This document shows positions 47,733-57,186 of a stretch of DNA of 64,000 nt, in pieces. The DNA is from Rhodococcus jostii NBRC 16295 (GTDB lineage: Bacteria > Actinomycetota > Actinomycetes > Mycobacteriales > Mycobacteriaceae): NCBI RefSeq assembly GCF_001894825.1, contig NZ_BCWY01000045.1, positions 1 through 64,000 on the forward strand, read 5' to 3'. The notes under the pieces were generated by a model. The model did no database searches. It was given only the letters and a program-made list of their open reading frames with translations, and was not told where the DNA came from. How positions within the stretch are numbered: the stretch's first letter is position 1; each line of letters starts with the position of its first letter. The position numbers and the translations under genes are program-made.

Positions 47733-47825
47733 CGCTACTCCTCAGCTGTCGGATATGAACCAGACGCTAGACCCCGGTACCGACACGCGAACCCGCAATT
47801 GGTCGAGACGAAGCGAGTTCCGGTG

Positions 47826-49217
47826 TCAGGCGCGCTTCGCGGCGCGTCGGCTGTCGGCACGGGCCTGCATTTCTGCGAGGTCGAGGCGCTTGATCGGGCC
47901 GACGACGAAGACGTAGGTGACGACCGTCAGCAGGGCGCAGGCCCCGACGTAGACGAGGGCGAGTTCGAACGAGCCGTAGCTGTCGACGATGTAGCCGATG
48001 ACGATCGGGGTGGTGATGCTGGCGACCGATCCGAAGGTGTTGAAGACGCCTCCGCCGAGACCGGCGATCTCCTTCGGGGAGATGTCGGCCATGACGGCCC
48101 AGCCGAGCGCACCGAGGCCCTTGCCGAAGAAGGACACGCACATCAGGGCGACGACGACCCAGGACGCCTCGACGAAGTTGCAGCCGATGATCGCGGTGGC
48201 GAGCAGCAGACCGGTGATGATCGGGGTCTTGCGAGCCCTGGTCAGCGACCAGCCCAGGCGCAGCAGCGCATCCGAGATCAGTCCGCCACTGATGCCGCCG
48301 ACGAATCCGCAGATCGCGGGAAGGACGGCGATGAAGCCCGCCTCCAGGATGCTCATCCCCCGTTCCTGGACGAGGTAGACCGGGAACCAGGTCAGGAAGA
48401 ACCACGTGATGGTGGTGATGAAGAACTGTCCGACGAACACACCGAGCGTCATCCGGTTGGTGAGCAGCAACTTCATGTAGCGGAGCTGATCCGCCCCGGC
48501 TTGCTTCTTCTCGCCGGGCTCGTCCATGTCGACGAGCGCACCGCCGGCCTCGAGATAGTCGAATTCGGGCTGCTTCAGCCGGGGGTGCCGGCGGGGGCTG
48601 TAGATGACCTTCATCCAGACCAGGCCGAGCACGATGCCGACGCCGCCGATGACGGTGAACACGTGCTCCCACCCGAGAGCGGTGACGAGCCAGCCCATGA
48701 TCGGCGCGAACACGACGGTCGAGAAGTACTGAGCGGAGTTGAAGATCGCGGCTGCGGTGCCGCGCTCCTTCGTCGGGAACCAGGCCGACACGATGCGCGA
48801 GTTGCCCGGGAACGCCGGGGCCTCCGACAATCCGACCAGAAAACGGAGGAGGAAGAGGAGTCCGACGGCGGTGCCCATGCTGAAGTTGCCGAGGAAACCT
48901 TGCAGAACGGTGAACGTCGACCAGAGCAGGATCGCCCCACCGTAGACCCGCTTCGAGCCGTAGCGGTCGAGGAGCCAGCCGCCGGGGATCTGTCCGATGA
49001 GATACGACCAGCCGAACGCGGAGAAGATGTATCCGAGGGCGACGGAGCTGATGCCGAACTCGTCCTGAATCGCATCACCGGCGATGGAGATCGTGGCGCG
49101 GTCGGCGTAGTTGATCACCGTGACCGCGAAGATCATCGCCAGAATCGTGTACCGGACCTTCCCGGTTTTCACTGTCGAGGCGATGGTCGATTCCTCGACC
49201 GACCGGCTGATGGCCAT
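47826..49217 (-). CDS. MFS transporter, galactarate/glucarate permease type (ACS family)
   Basis: A 463-residue protein with 12 spans of the anion:cation symporter branch, close in wording to GudP and GarP: YADRATISIAG in span 1, GQIPGGWLLDRYGSKRVYGG after span 2, and SEAPAFPGNSRIVSAWFP in span 4. It would import aldarate with protons. It lies downstream of the LysR gene on the same strand, with an ATAC-N7-GTAT box in between. The catabolic enzymes lie on the other side of LysR. Confidence 0.85.
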   Translation of the reverse strand: MAISRSVEESTIASTVKTGKVRYTILAMIFAVTVINYADRATISIAGDAIQDEFGISSVALGYIFSAFGWSYLIGQIPGGWLLDRYGSKRVYGGAILLWSTFTVLQGFLGNFSMGTAVGLLFLLRFLVGLSEAPAFPGNSRIVSAWFPTKERGTAAAIFNSAQYFSTVVFAPIMGWLVTALGWEHVFTVIGGVGIVLGLVWMKVIYSPRRHPRLKQPEFDYLEAGGALVDMDEPGEKKQAGADQLRYMKLLLTNRMTLGVFVGQFFITTITWFFLTWFPVYLVQERGMSILEAGFIAVLPAICGFVGGISGGLISDALLRLGWSLTRARKTPIITGLLLATAIIGCNFVEASWVVVALMCVSFFGKGLGALGWAVMADISPKEIAGLGGGVFNTFGSVASITTPIVIGYIVDSYGSFELALVYVGACALLTVVTYVFVVGPIKRLDLAEMQARADSRRAAKRA

Positions 49218-49347
49218 GACGGAGGCTCCTTCGGGGGACTGAGATTTTACGCCGGTGAACGGGCAGTGTCGCGAGTCACATTCACGAGCGCAGCCGAATC
49301 TACACACACCGATAGATGCACGTCCAAGCCGACTTTTGCATCCTGCA

Positions 49348-49362
49348 ATACCCAACAGGTAT
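49348..49362. promoter_or_regulatory. LysR-type box before the aldarate permease gene
   Basis: ATACCCAACAGGTAT is an ATAC-N7-GTAT box (ATACC-N5-GGTAT), 131 bases before the permease start. The same pattern recurs at 50283-50297 on the other side of the LysR gene. Confidence 0.65.
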
Positions 49363-49395
49363 CGGTCGGGCGCGCGGTGCGACGCGGCCCGACAG

Positions 49396-50280
49396 TCAGT
49401 CGAGCACCAACTCGGACAGCAACCGGTCGAGAGCCGGGTTCTCGTTGTTGATGCGCCAGACGAGGTCGAGTTCGACCTGCGCGGGTCGGACGAAGGTGAT
49501 CGGGCGGTAGGCGACGCCGTCGAAATGCATCTTGCTCGCCGATTCGGGCACCAGCGCGATACCCCTGCCGAGGTTCACCAGCGCCAGCATCGTGTGGAAC
49601 TGATGCACGTACTGCACGACCACCGGCGCGACCGACGCCTCGTGAAACACCGAGGACAGCAGCTCGAAGAAGTACCGGGACTCGATCGGGGTGTACATGA
49701 CGAGGTCGACCCCGTGCAGATCGGTGACGTCGATCGGCCGGTCGACGTGGGCCAGTTCGTGGCTGGGCGGGATCGCGGCGACCAGCGATTCACGGATGAG
49801 GGTTCGCGACGCCAGGTGCGGCCTGGTCACCGGGGGCCGCACCAGGCCGAGGTCGAGAGAGCCCTCCGAGAGCGCTTCGAGCTGGTCCATGGTCACCAGT
49901 TCGCGCAGTTCCACCTCGACGTCCTCGATGACGGCCTGCGCCGAGGTCAACACCGTTTCGAGCCCCGAATAGACGCTGCCGCCGGTGAAGCCGACGCGGA
50001 GGATGCCCGAGCGACCTTGCGAAGTCTTGCGCACCGACAGTGCGGCGCGTTCGGACTGCTGGAGGAGCCGCCGCGCATCCGCCATGAACGCCTTGCCGGC
50101 GGGGGTCAGCTTGACCGCGCGGCTCGACCGGTCGAACAGTTGGACGTCGAGGTCCTTCTCCAGCAATTGGATCTGCCGGCTCAACGGCGGCTGGGTCATG
50201 TGCAGGCGCTCGGCGGCACGGCCGAAATGGAGCTCTTCGGCGACGGCCACGAACTGAGTGAGTTGGTTGAGGGAGAACAT
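49396..50280 (-). CDS. LysR family regulator of aldarate catabolism
   Basis: A 294-residue regulator. The N-terminal winged helix reads LNQLTQFVAVAEELHFGRAAERLHMTQ-type sequence (LHFGRAAERLHMTQPPLSRQ), which is the CbnR/BenM-like form. The effector domain starts GILRVGFTGGSVYSGL. It is divergent from kdgD and precedes the permease gene. Matching LysR boxes flank it on both sides, so it probably activates both units in response to galactarate, glucarate or an intermediate. Confidence 0.87.
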   Translation of the reverse strand: MFSLNQLTQFVAVAEELHFGRAAERLHMTQPPLSRQIQLLEKDLDVQLFDRSSRAVKLTPAGKAFMADARRLLQQSERAALSVRKTSQGRSGILRVGFTGGSVYSGLETVLTSAQAVIEDVEVELRELVTMDQLEALSEGSLDLGLVRPPVTRPHLASRTLIRESLVAAIPPSHELAHVDRPIDVTDLHGVDLVMYTPIESRYFFELLSSVFHEASVAPVVVQYVHQFHTMLALVNLGRGIALVPESASKMHFDGVAYRPITFVRPAQVELDLVWRINNENPALDRLLSELVLD

Positions 50281-50282
50281 CG

Positions 50283-50369
50283 ATACCTTTCCTGTATCAG
50301 ATGATCCATAAGAAGTGTTGGACCTGAATGGTACCGAGTTCGTAGCGTTGTGAATCAGTGCACGCTACG
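50283..50369. promoter_or_regulatory. LysR/kdgD divergent control region
   Basis: ATACCTTTCCTGTAT (50283-50297) repeats the ATAC-N7-GTAT box seen before the permease gene and sits beside the LysR start codon. CGTAGCG (50341-50347) and CGCTACG (50363-50369) form a second inverted repeat with T-N-A-type symmetry, close to the kdgD start. They may be recognition and activation sites. Confidence 0.6.
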
Positions 50370-50400
50370 GGCACGATTGTCGACAGGAGACCGCATCATC

Positions 50401-51315
50401 ATGACCACCGCCTCGCCTCAGGAGATCGCCCACAAGCTCGGTTCCGGTCTGCTGTCGTTCCCCGTGACGCACCTGCGTGAGGACGGCTCGTTCGACGAGG
50501 CCGCCTACCGCGAGAACATCGCCTGGCTCGGCCAGTACGACGCCTCCGGGTTGTTCGCCGCGGGCGGCACCGGGGAGTTCTTCTCCCTCACGCCGGCCGA
50601 GGTCGAGCAGGTCGTGACCGCGGCGGTCCAGGAGGCGCCCGACGGTCTGCCGGTGATCGCCCCCGCCGGGTACGGCACCGCGACCGCCGTCGAGATGGCC
50701 CGGTCCGCGGAACGCGCCGGCGCCCACGGCCTCCTGCTGCTCCCGCCGTACCTGACGGAGGCCAGCCAGGACGGCCTGGTCGCGCACGTCAAGCAGGTCT
50801 GCGCCGCCACCGACCTCGGCGTCACCATCTACTCCCGCGCCAACGCCGTCTACACCGAACAGGCCGTCGCCGAACTCGTCGACAGCTGCCCGAATCTCGT
50901 CGGATTCAAGGACGGGGTCGGCAATATCGAGCAGATGACGCGGATCTACGCAGGCATCGGCGATCGCCTCACCTACATCGGCGGACTGCCGACCGCGGAG
51001 ATGTTCGCCCTGCCGTACCTGGCGCTGGGTGTGACCACGTACTCGTCGGCGATCTACAACTTCGTCCCGCAGTTCGCGCTCGACTTCTACGACGCACTGC
51101 GACGCGGCGACACGGCGTTCGTCATCACTGCGCTGAACGAGTTCGTGATCCCGTACTGCAACCTGCGTAACCGCAAGGCCGGGTATGCGGTGAGCATCAT
51201 CAAGGCCGGAATGAAGGTCATCGGCCGGCCCGCCGGTCCCGTCCGCAGCCCGCTCACCGACCTCGACGACGTCGAACTCGCAGAACTGGCCGACCTGATC
51301 AAGAAGGTGAACTGA
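50401..51315 (+). CDS. kdgD: 5-dehydro-4-deoxyglucarate dehydratase
   Basis: A 304-residue enzyme of the DHDPS/NAL aldolase family that converts 5-dehydro-4-deoxyglucarate to 2-oxoglutarate semialdehyde, with loss of water and CO2. Visible sites are [12 protein letters not shown] (substrate-carboxylate loop), IYSRAN with the catalytic Tyr144, and [11 protein letters not shown] with the Schiff-base Lys170. Wording is that of KdgD rather than DapA. It heads a plus-strand operon with the semialdehyde dehydrogenase (2-base gap) and the aldarate dehydratase. Confidence 0.9.
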   Translation: MTTASPQEIAHKLGSGLLSFPVTHLREDGSFDEAAYRENIAWLGQYDASGLFAAGGTGEFFSLTPAEVEQVVTAAVQEAPDGLPVIAPAGYGTATAVEMARSAERAGAHGLLLLPPYLTEASQDGLVAHVKQVCAATDLGVTIYSRANAVYTEQAVAELVDSCPNLVGFKDGVGNIEQMTRIYAGIGDRLTYIGGLPTAEMFALPYLALGVTTYSSAIYNFVPQFALDFYDALRRGDTAFVITALNEFVIPYCNLRNRKAGYAVSIIKAGMKVIGRPAGPVRSPLTDLDDVELAELADLIKKVN

Positions 51316-51317
51316 TC

Positions 51318-52919
51318 GTGACCGCCGCACACACCGTCGAACTCACCGGAGCCAATCTGATCGGCTCCGAAGACGTCACCGACGTGGGAGCCCCGTTCCA
51401 GGCGACGAACCCAGCCACGGGAACGGCACTCGAACCCGTCTACCACGAGGCCGACCGAGCCACCGTCGACCGCGCGGCCGAGCTCGCGTGGGAGGCGTTC
51501 GGAACGTATCGGCACACGACGCTGGAACAGCGGGCCGCGTTCCTCGAGACCATCGCAGCCGAGATCGAGGGCCTCGGCGCGGTGTTGATCGACCGCGTCA
51601 CCGCCGAAACGGGCATCCCCGCCGCACGGGTGCAGGGCGAGCTCGCCCGCACCACCGGACAGCTGCGAATGTTCGCCGCCGTGGTGCGCGAGGGCAGCTG
51701 GACGCAGGCGCGCCTCGACAGCCCGGACCCCGACCGGGCACCGATTCCCAAGCCGGACCTGCGCCAGCGCGCGGTCCCACTCGGCCCGGTGGCCGTGTTC
51801 TCCGCCAGCAACTTCCCGCTCGCGTTCTCGGTCGCCGGCGGTGACACCGCGTCGGCCCTGGCGGCCGGTGCCCCCGTGATCGTCAAGGCGCACTCCGCTC
51901 ATCCGGGCACCTCGGAATTGGTCGGCCGCGCCATCCGCTCCGCGGTGCGGGCACACGACCTTCCGGAGGGAACCTTCTCCCTGCTGTTCGGCGCCGGTCA
52001 GACCGTCGGCATCGCCCTGGTCACGGACCCGCGGATCCGCGCGGTCGGGTTCACCGGTTCCCAGCAGGGCGGGGTCGCGTTGACCGCGGCCGCGGCGGCG
52101 CGTCCCGTGCCGATTCCCGTCTACGCGGAGATGTCGAGCATCAACCCGGTGTTCGTGCTCCCCGGAGCACTCGACGACCGCGCCGGCACGCTCGGTTCCG
52201 AGTTCATCGCCTCCATGACGACGGGCGTCGGGCAGCTGTGCACCAGCCCGGGCGTCGTCTTCCTCGTCGACGCGCCGGGAGCGGACGACTTCGTCCGCTC
52301 CGCCGCCGACGCCGTCACGGCTGCGGCGCCTGCCCCGATGCTCTACTCCGGTATCGCGTCGTCGTTCGCCGACGGAGTCGCGCGCCTGGAGGCGAACGAG
52401 AACATCGCGACGGCGGCACGCGCCGACGTCGACGCGTCGATCGCGTGCGGCGCCGTGCCGCAACTGTTCGTCACCACCGCCGACCAGTTCCTCGACGATC
52501 AGCACCTGCAGGAGGAGGTCTTCGGCCCGGCCTCGGTGATCGTGCGGGTCGAGGACGTCGGCCAACTGCCGGCACTGATCGACCGGCTCGAGGGCCAGCT
52601 CACCGCCACCGTGCACGCCGCCGAGTCCGACTATCAGGACGCCGGCACCCTGGTCGACCGGCTCGAGCTGATCGCCGGCCGGGTGCTGTTCAACGGCTGG
52701 CCCACCGGTGTGGAGGTCGGGCACGCCATCGTGCACGGCGGCCCGTTCCCCGCCACCTCGGCACCGTCGACCACCTCGGTCGGCAGCCGCGCCATCGAGC
52801 GCTTCCTGCGTCCGGTCGCGTATCAGAACGCCCCCGAGGAACTGCTCGCCCCGGAACTGAGGGCCCACAATCCCCTCGGAATCTGGCGGCGCGTCGACGG
52901 CGCCCTGCAACAGAGCTGA
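51318..52919 (+). CDS. 2-oxoglutarate semialdehyde dehydrogenase (NADP-type aldehyde dehydrogenase)
   Basis: A 533-residue aldehyde dehydrogenase starting with GTG. It has VFSASNFPLAFSVAGGDTA (cofactor entry), IVKAHSAHPGTSELVGRAI, the catalytic cysteine in GVGQLCTSPG, and EMSSINPVFVLPGAL in place of the classical glutamate motif, which is the pattern of the KGSADH group used in aldarate and pentose pathways. It oxidises 2-oxoglutarate semialdehyde to 2-oxoglutarate. It follows kdgD directly and precedes the aldarate dehydratase. Confidence 0.88.
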   Translation: MTAAHTVELTGANLIGSEDVTDVGAPFQATNPATGTALEPVYHEADRATVDRAAELAWEAFGTYRHTTLEQRAAFLETIAAEIEGLGAVLIDRVTAETGIPAARVQGELARTTGQLRMFAAVVREGSWTQARLDSPDPDRAPIPKPDLRQRAVPLGPVAVFSASNFPLAFSVAGGDTASALAAGAPVIVKAHSAHPGTSELVGRAIRSAVRAHDLPEGTFSLLFGAGQTVGIALVTDPRIRAVGFTGSQQGGVALTAAAAARPVPIPVYAEMSSINPVFVLPGALDDRAGTLGSEFIASMTTGVGQLCTSPGVVFLVDAPGADDFVRSAADAVTAAAPAPMLYSGIASSFADGVARLEANENIATAARADVDASIACGAVPQLFVTTADQFLDDQHLQEEVFGPASVIVRVEDVGQLPALIDRLEGQLTATVHAAESDYQDAGTLVDRLELIAGRVLFNGWPTGVEVGHAIVHGGPFPATSAPSTTSVGSRAIERFLRPVAYQNAPEELLAPELRAHNPLGIWRRVDGALQQS

Positions 52920-52975
52920 CCGGACGGCTCCCCCGTCTCAATCCCCGGCAACGACGCCACCCAGAAGGAGTATCG

Positions 52976-54184
52976 ATGTCCACCAACACCTTTGCCACGC
53001 GGCCGACCAGCGCCCTGGCCGCCCCCGACGCCGCGATCAAGGCCCTCGCCGCCGGTGCGGCCACTGTCGACCGCATCGAGTCGATGACCCTGTCGTCGAT
53101 CACCCTTCCGCTGACGACTCCGATCAGCGACGCCAAGGTGCTGACCGGCCGCCAGAAGCCGATGACCGAGGTCGCGTTCCTGTTCGCCGAGATCCGCACC
53201 GAGCAGGGGCACGAGGGCATCGGATTCAGCTACTCCAAGCGCGCCGGCGGCCCCGCGCAGTACGCGCACGCCCAGGAGATCGCACCGGTGCTGATCGGTG
53301 AGGACCCCAACGACATCGGCAAGATCTGGACCAAGCTGGTGTGGGCCGGTGCGTCCGTCGGCCGTAGCGGTGTTGCCACGCAGGCCATCGCGGCCATCGA
53401 CATCGCCCTGTGGGATCTCAAGGCGAAGCGTGCCGGCCTGCCGATCGCCAAGCTCCTCGGGTCCCACCGCGATTCGGTGCAGACCTACAACACGTCCGGT
53501 GGTTTCCTGCACACCCCGATCGAGCAGGTGCTCGAGAACGCGTCGAAGTCGCTGGCCGATGGCATCGGCGGCATCAAGATCAAGGTCGGGCAGCCGGACT
53601 GGAAGAAGGACATCGCCCGCCTGGAGAAGGTGCGCGAGCACCTCGGCGACGACGTGCCCCTGATGGTCGATGCGAACCAGCAGTGGGACCGGCCCACCGC
53701 CATGCGGATGGGCAGGATCTTCGACAAGTTCAACCTCGTCTGGATCGAAGAGCCGCTCGACGCCTACGACGCCGAAGGTCACGCACACCTCGCCCGCAGC
53801 CTTGACACCTCGATCGCCACCGGGGAAATGCTGGCCAGCGTCGGTGAGCACGTCCGGTTGATCGAAGCCGGCGCCGTCGACATCATCCAGCCCGACGCCC
53901 CCCGCATCGGCGGCATCACCCAGTTCCTGAAGCTGGCCACCCTGGCCGAGCAGAAGCATCTGCAGCTCGCACCGCACTTCGCGATGGAGATCCACCTGCA
54001 CCTCGCGGCCATCTACCCCACCGAGCCTTGGGTCGAACACTTCGACTGGCTCGACCCGCTGTTCGACGAGCACCTCGAGATCCGGGACGGCCGGATGCAT
54101 CTGTCCAGCCGGCCAGGACTCGGTTTCACGCTCAGCGACCAGGCCCGCGCCTGGACGATCGGCACCGCCTCGTTCGGAAAGTAG
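52976..54184 (+). CDS. Galactarate/L-talarate dehydratase (enolase superfamily)
   Basis: A 402-residue enzyme. The active site follows the Salmonella TalrD/GalrD enzyme as I recall it, with a constant shift of six: Lys201 and Lys203 (GIKIKVG), Asp232 (VDANQQWD), Glu258 (WIEEPL), Glu284 (ATGEML) and His334 (LAPHFAMEIH). The early loop FSYSKRAGGPA is also shared. It dehydrates galactarate (or talarate) to 5-dehydro-4-deoxyglucarate, the substrate of kdgD. GAAGGAG precedes the ATG. It is the last gene of the aldarate operon. Confidence 0.88.
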   Translation: MSTNTFATRPTSALAAPDAAIKALAAGAATVDRIESMTLSSITLPLTTPISDAKVLTGRQKPMTEVAFLFAEIRTEQGHEGIGFSYSKRAGGPAQYAHAQEIAPVLIGEDPNDIGKIWTKLVWAGASVGRSGVATQAIAAIDIALWDLKAKRAGLPIAKLLGSHRDSVQTYNTSGGFLHTPIEQVLENASKSLADGIGGIKIKVGQPDWKKDIARLEKVREHLGDDVPLMVDANQQWDRPTAMRMGRIFDKFNLVWIEEPLDAYDAEGHAHLARSLDTSIATGEMLASVGEHVRLIEAGAVDIIQPDAPRIGGITQFLKLATLAEQKHLQLAPHFAMEIHLHLAAIYPTEPWVEHFDWLDPLFDEHLEIRDGRMHLSSRPGLGFTLSDQARAWTIGTASFGK

Positions 54185-54298
54185 GGCGCGCGAATTCGGG
54201 TTGCGGGGCGGCTCGTTCCGTCCGCGAGCGTGCGGCGCGCGTGAGACGATAGGAGTTCGACACCCCAACGCCCGATGACGCTGACGGAGGCCGAGGCG

Positions 54299-56644
54299 AT
54301 GGACGACCGGGCCGACCGTGACCACCCGCGGGTGGTGATCGAAACCGACCACGGCCACGGGAGCTACGGCGCGGGCGAGACCATTCGCATCGGCCGCGAT
54401 CCGCAGAGTGACATCACGATCGACGATCCCGTGGTGTCACGCGAGCACGCACTTCTGAACTGGGACGACGGCTGGCAGCTCGTCGATTCGGGCAGCAAGA
54501 ACGGACTCTTCGTCGGCGGTGAGCGGCAGGAACGGGTCCGCGTCGACCGCCCCGTCGTCGTCCGTCTCGGCGACGGGGCCGACGGACCCGTCGTGCGGAT
54601 CTCGGTCGAAGATCCCGAAGCGACGCGGCAGGCCGGGCAGGGCCGGTGGGATCAGCCGACGATCAGCGTCGGCGCCGAGCGGGTCACGGCCCGGCCCCCC
54701 GCCCAGGATCGGCCGCTCCCGGCCGGGTCCCTGACGGTGGGGCGCGCCCCCGACAACGACATCGTCGTCCGGGACGTGCTCGCCTCCCGCAAGCACGCCA
54801 TCCTCCACACCGGAGAGTCCGGCCTCGAGATCGAAGACCTCGGCAGCGTCAACGGAACGTTCGTCGGCGGCGCCCGGGTGTCCCGCGCGCCGCTCGGCGA
54901 CGGTGACGTCGTCACGATCGGCAACACCGACCTCACCGTGCAGGACGGTCGGCTCGGCCCGCGGCAGGCGGTGCCGGCGGCCGTCGACGGTCTGTTCGTG
55001 AACGGGGTCGGGCTCACCATCGACAGCGGCAGGCGACTGCTCGAGGACGTCACCCTCACCGTCCCGCCGGGAAGCCTTACCGCGGTGATCGGCCCGTCGG
55101 GGGCCGGGAAGACCACGCTCGCGACCATCATCTCCGGTTCGGAAAGTCCCACGGACGGCGTCGTCGAATTCGAGGGTCGCAGCGTGCACGCCGAATACCA
55201 GGTGCTGCGCTCCCGGATCGGGATGGTCCCCCAGGACGACCTCGTGCACCGGCAGTTGACCATCCGGCAGGCGCTCGGCTACGCCGCCGAACTGAGGCTG
55301 CCGCCGGACAGCACCCGCGCCGACCGCGACGAGGTGATCGCGTCGGTGCTCGACGAACTCCAGCTCACCGAACACGCCGACACCCGCGTCGATCGCCTGT
55401 CCGGCGGGCAACGCAAACGCGCGTCGGTGGCGCTGGAATTGCTCACCGGCCCTTCCCTTCTGATCCTCGACGAACCCACCTCGGGCCTCGACCCGGCGCT
55501 CGACCGGCAGATCATGGCGACGTTGCGCCGTCTCGCCGACTCGGGCCGCGTGATCGTCATCGTCACGCACTCGCTGTCGTATCTGGAGATGTGTGACCAA
55601 GTGCTGCTTCTCGCCCCGGGCGGCAAGACGGCCTATGTGGGGCCGCCGGACCAGGTCGGGTCCGTGCTCGGAAGTTCCGACTGGGCAGACATCTTCGCCC
55701 GCGTCGCATCCGAACCGGACGAGGTGTTCGCCGAATACCGCGCCCGCCGTCCCGCGGCCCCGCCGCCGCCGCCGAGCGAACCCGGACCGTTGGGCCGTCC
55801 CGCGCACACGTCGCGGTCGAAGCAGTTGAGCACCGTGGCCCGGCGCCAACTCCGGCTGATCCGCGCGGACCGCGGCTACCTGATCTTCCTGTCGCTGCTG
55901 CCCTTCGTGCTCGGCGGTCTGTCCGTGCTGGTGCCCGGCGACACGGGTTTCGGGCCGGCGGACGACGAATCCGGCGAACTCACGCAGATCCTCGTGGTGT
56001 TGATCCTCGGCGCCGCGTTCATGGGTTGCTCGCTGACAATCCGAGACCTGGTCGGCGAGCGCATGATCTACCACCGTGAACGCGCCGCCGGACTGCTGCC
56101 GTCCGCATACCTGACGGCGAAGATCGTCGTGTTCTGCGCCGCGGCGATCGTGCAGTCGGTGATCATGATGATCGTCGTCTACATCGGCAAGGGCCTCCCC
56201 GGACCGGGGACCGTGATCCCCTCCGGTGCAGTCGAACTGATCGTGGACATCGCCGTCACCACGTGCTCCTGCGTCCTGCTCGGCATGGCGCTGTCGTCGG
56301 TGGCCCGCTCCAACGAGCAGGTGATGCCGATGCTGGTGATCGTGATCATGGTTCAGCTGGTGATGTGCGGAGGATTGATCAGCATCACCGGACGCGAAGT
56401 ACTCGAACAGCTGTCCTGGCTGTTCCCGTCCCGCTGGGGATTCGCGGCCGCCGCGTCGACGGTCGATCTGCGGTCGAACGTGCCCGGCACGGAAGCCGAC
56501 ACACTGTGGCAGCACAGCCCGTCGTGGTGGCTGCTCAGCATCTCGATGCTCGTGCTGATCGCCCTCGTACTGGCGGTGTTCACCTACAGCCGACTCCGCC
56601 TACGCCGTTCGCGCCGCCGGACGCGCGCAGCGGCACGTCTGTGA
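54299..56644 (+). CDS. FHA-FHA-ABC half exporter (Rv1747-like)
   Basis: A 781-residue fusion. Two FHA domains come first: one near residues 12-100 (IRIGRDPQSDI, VSREHALLNW, SKNGLFVGG) and one near 140-215 (LTVGRAPDNDIVV, SRKHAIL, SVNGTFVGGA). The ABC ATPase follows (Walker A GPSGAGKTT at 265-273; signature LSGGQRKR; Walker [13 protein letters not shown]), then six membrane spans of ABC-2 type. The order is that of Mycobacterium Rv1747, regulated by serine/threonine kinases; the linker between the FHA domains has threonines that could be phosphorylated. The ATG at 54299 follows GGAGG; 54275 is the alternative. Confidence 0.88.
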   Translation: MDDRADRDHPRVVIETDHGHGSYGAGETIRIGRDPQSDITIDDPVVSREHALLNWDDGWQLVDSGSKNGLFVGGERQERVRVDRPVVVRLGDGADGPVVRISVEDPEATRQAGQGRWDQPTISVGAERVTARPPAQDRPLPAGSLTVGRAPDNDIVVRDVLASRKHAILHTGESGLEIEDLGSVNGTFVGGARVSRAPLGDGDVVTIGNTDLTVQDGRLGPRQAVPAAVDGLFVNGVGLTIDSGRRLLEDVTLTVPPGSLTAVIGPSGAGKTTLATIISGSESPTDGVVEFEGRSVHAEYQVLRSRIGMVPQDDLVHRQLTIRQALGYAAELRLPPDSTRADRDEVIASVLDELQLTEHADTRVDRLSGGQRKRASVALELLTGPSLLILDEPTSGLDPALDRQIMATLRRLADSGRVIVIVTHSLSYLEMCDQVLLLAPGGKTAYVGPPDQVGSVLGSSDWADIFARVASEPDEVFAEYRARRPAAPPPPPSEPGPLGRPAHTSRSKQLSTVARRQLRLIRADRGYLIFLSLLPFVLGGLSVLVPGDTGFGPADDESGELTQILVVLILGAAFMGCSLTIRDLVGERMIYHRERAAGLLPSAYLTAKIVVFCAAAIVQSVIMMIVVYIGKGLPGPGTVIPSGAVELIVDIAVTTCSCVLLGMALSSVARSNEQVMPMLVIVIMVQLVMCGGLISITGREVLEQLSWLFPSRWGFAAAASTVDLRSNVPGTEADTLWQHSPSWWLLSISMLVLIALVLAVFTYSRLRLRRSRRRTRAAARL

Positions 56645-56662
56645 GGCGGTCGCCCTCGAACG

Positions 56663-56986
56663 TCAGTGAGCCTGCCCGGACGGGAAGTGAACGGACCCGT
56701 CACTGCCGACGCACCCACCCTGCACCGGCCCGCTGCCGAAGAAGGGCCCGTTGAGCTGTCCGGTGCTGCCAGGCGAAGTCGTTCCGACTCCGGCCCCGGC
56801 GACACCGAGCGCTCCACACGCGTACCCGTTGGAATCTTCCGGCGGACTCGTGACGTGGAGCTGTGTCCCGGGAGTGTTCGGATCGCCGTGAAGGACCGGT
56901 GCAGCAGACGCCATGCCCGCACCGGACACGGCAAGCGCCGCGACTGCGGCCGCGGTAATCGCTACTCGTGAAACAAACGTGTTCAT
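56663..56986 (-). CDS. Small secreted protein of unknown function
   Basis: A 107-residue protein with a clear signal peptide (NTFVSRVAITAAAVAALAVS, cleavage near MASA-AP at about residue 29). The mature part of about 78 residues is glycine- and proline-rich with a pair of cysteines (YACGALG and GGCVGS) that could form a disulphide. Similar small secreted proteins are common in Rhodococcus. It is convergent with the FHA-ABC gene and ends 18 bases from it. Confidence 0.65.
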   Translation of the reverse strand: MNTFVSRVAITAAAVAALAVSGAGMASAAPVLHGDPNTPGTQLHVTSPPEDSNGYACGALGVAGAGVGTTSPGSTGQLNGPFFGSGPVQGGCVGSDGSVHFPSGQAH

Positions 56987-57186
56987 TCGATGTCACCCTC
57001 GATCTCCTAGGGGCCGCCTCCCACAGGTCGCCGGTTCTCGGAAGCGGCGCTTTACCTGCAACGTCGGACAGCTGCTTCTACAGAGTTTCCACTCCAAAGC
57101 CTGCTCGCCCAGGTACGCCCACGTCAATCGACCTCGGCGGTCGACGCGGGGCCGGGCGATCGTGGAGACGGCACACGCCCACCGGC

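Noticed and set aside
47346..49451. A 701-codon open frame on the plus strand
   Set aside because: It mirrors the VOC and MFS genes, which have clear families; composition is that of a GC-rich shadow frame.
54437..56515. A 692-codon open frame on the minus strand
   Set aside because: It is antisense to the FHA-ABC exporter and has no recognisable motif.
56987..57186. Possible tRNA or small RNA in the 200-base gap
   Set aside because: No cloverleaf, T-loop sequence or strong hairpin was found by eye.
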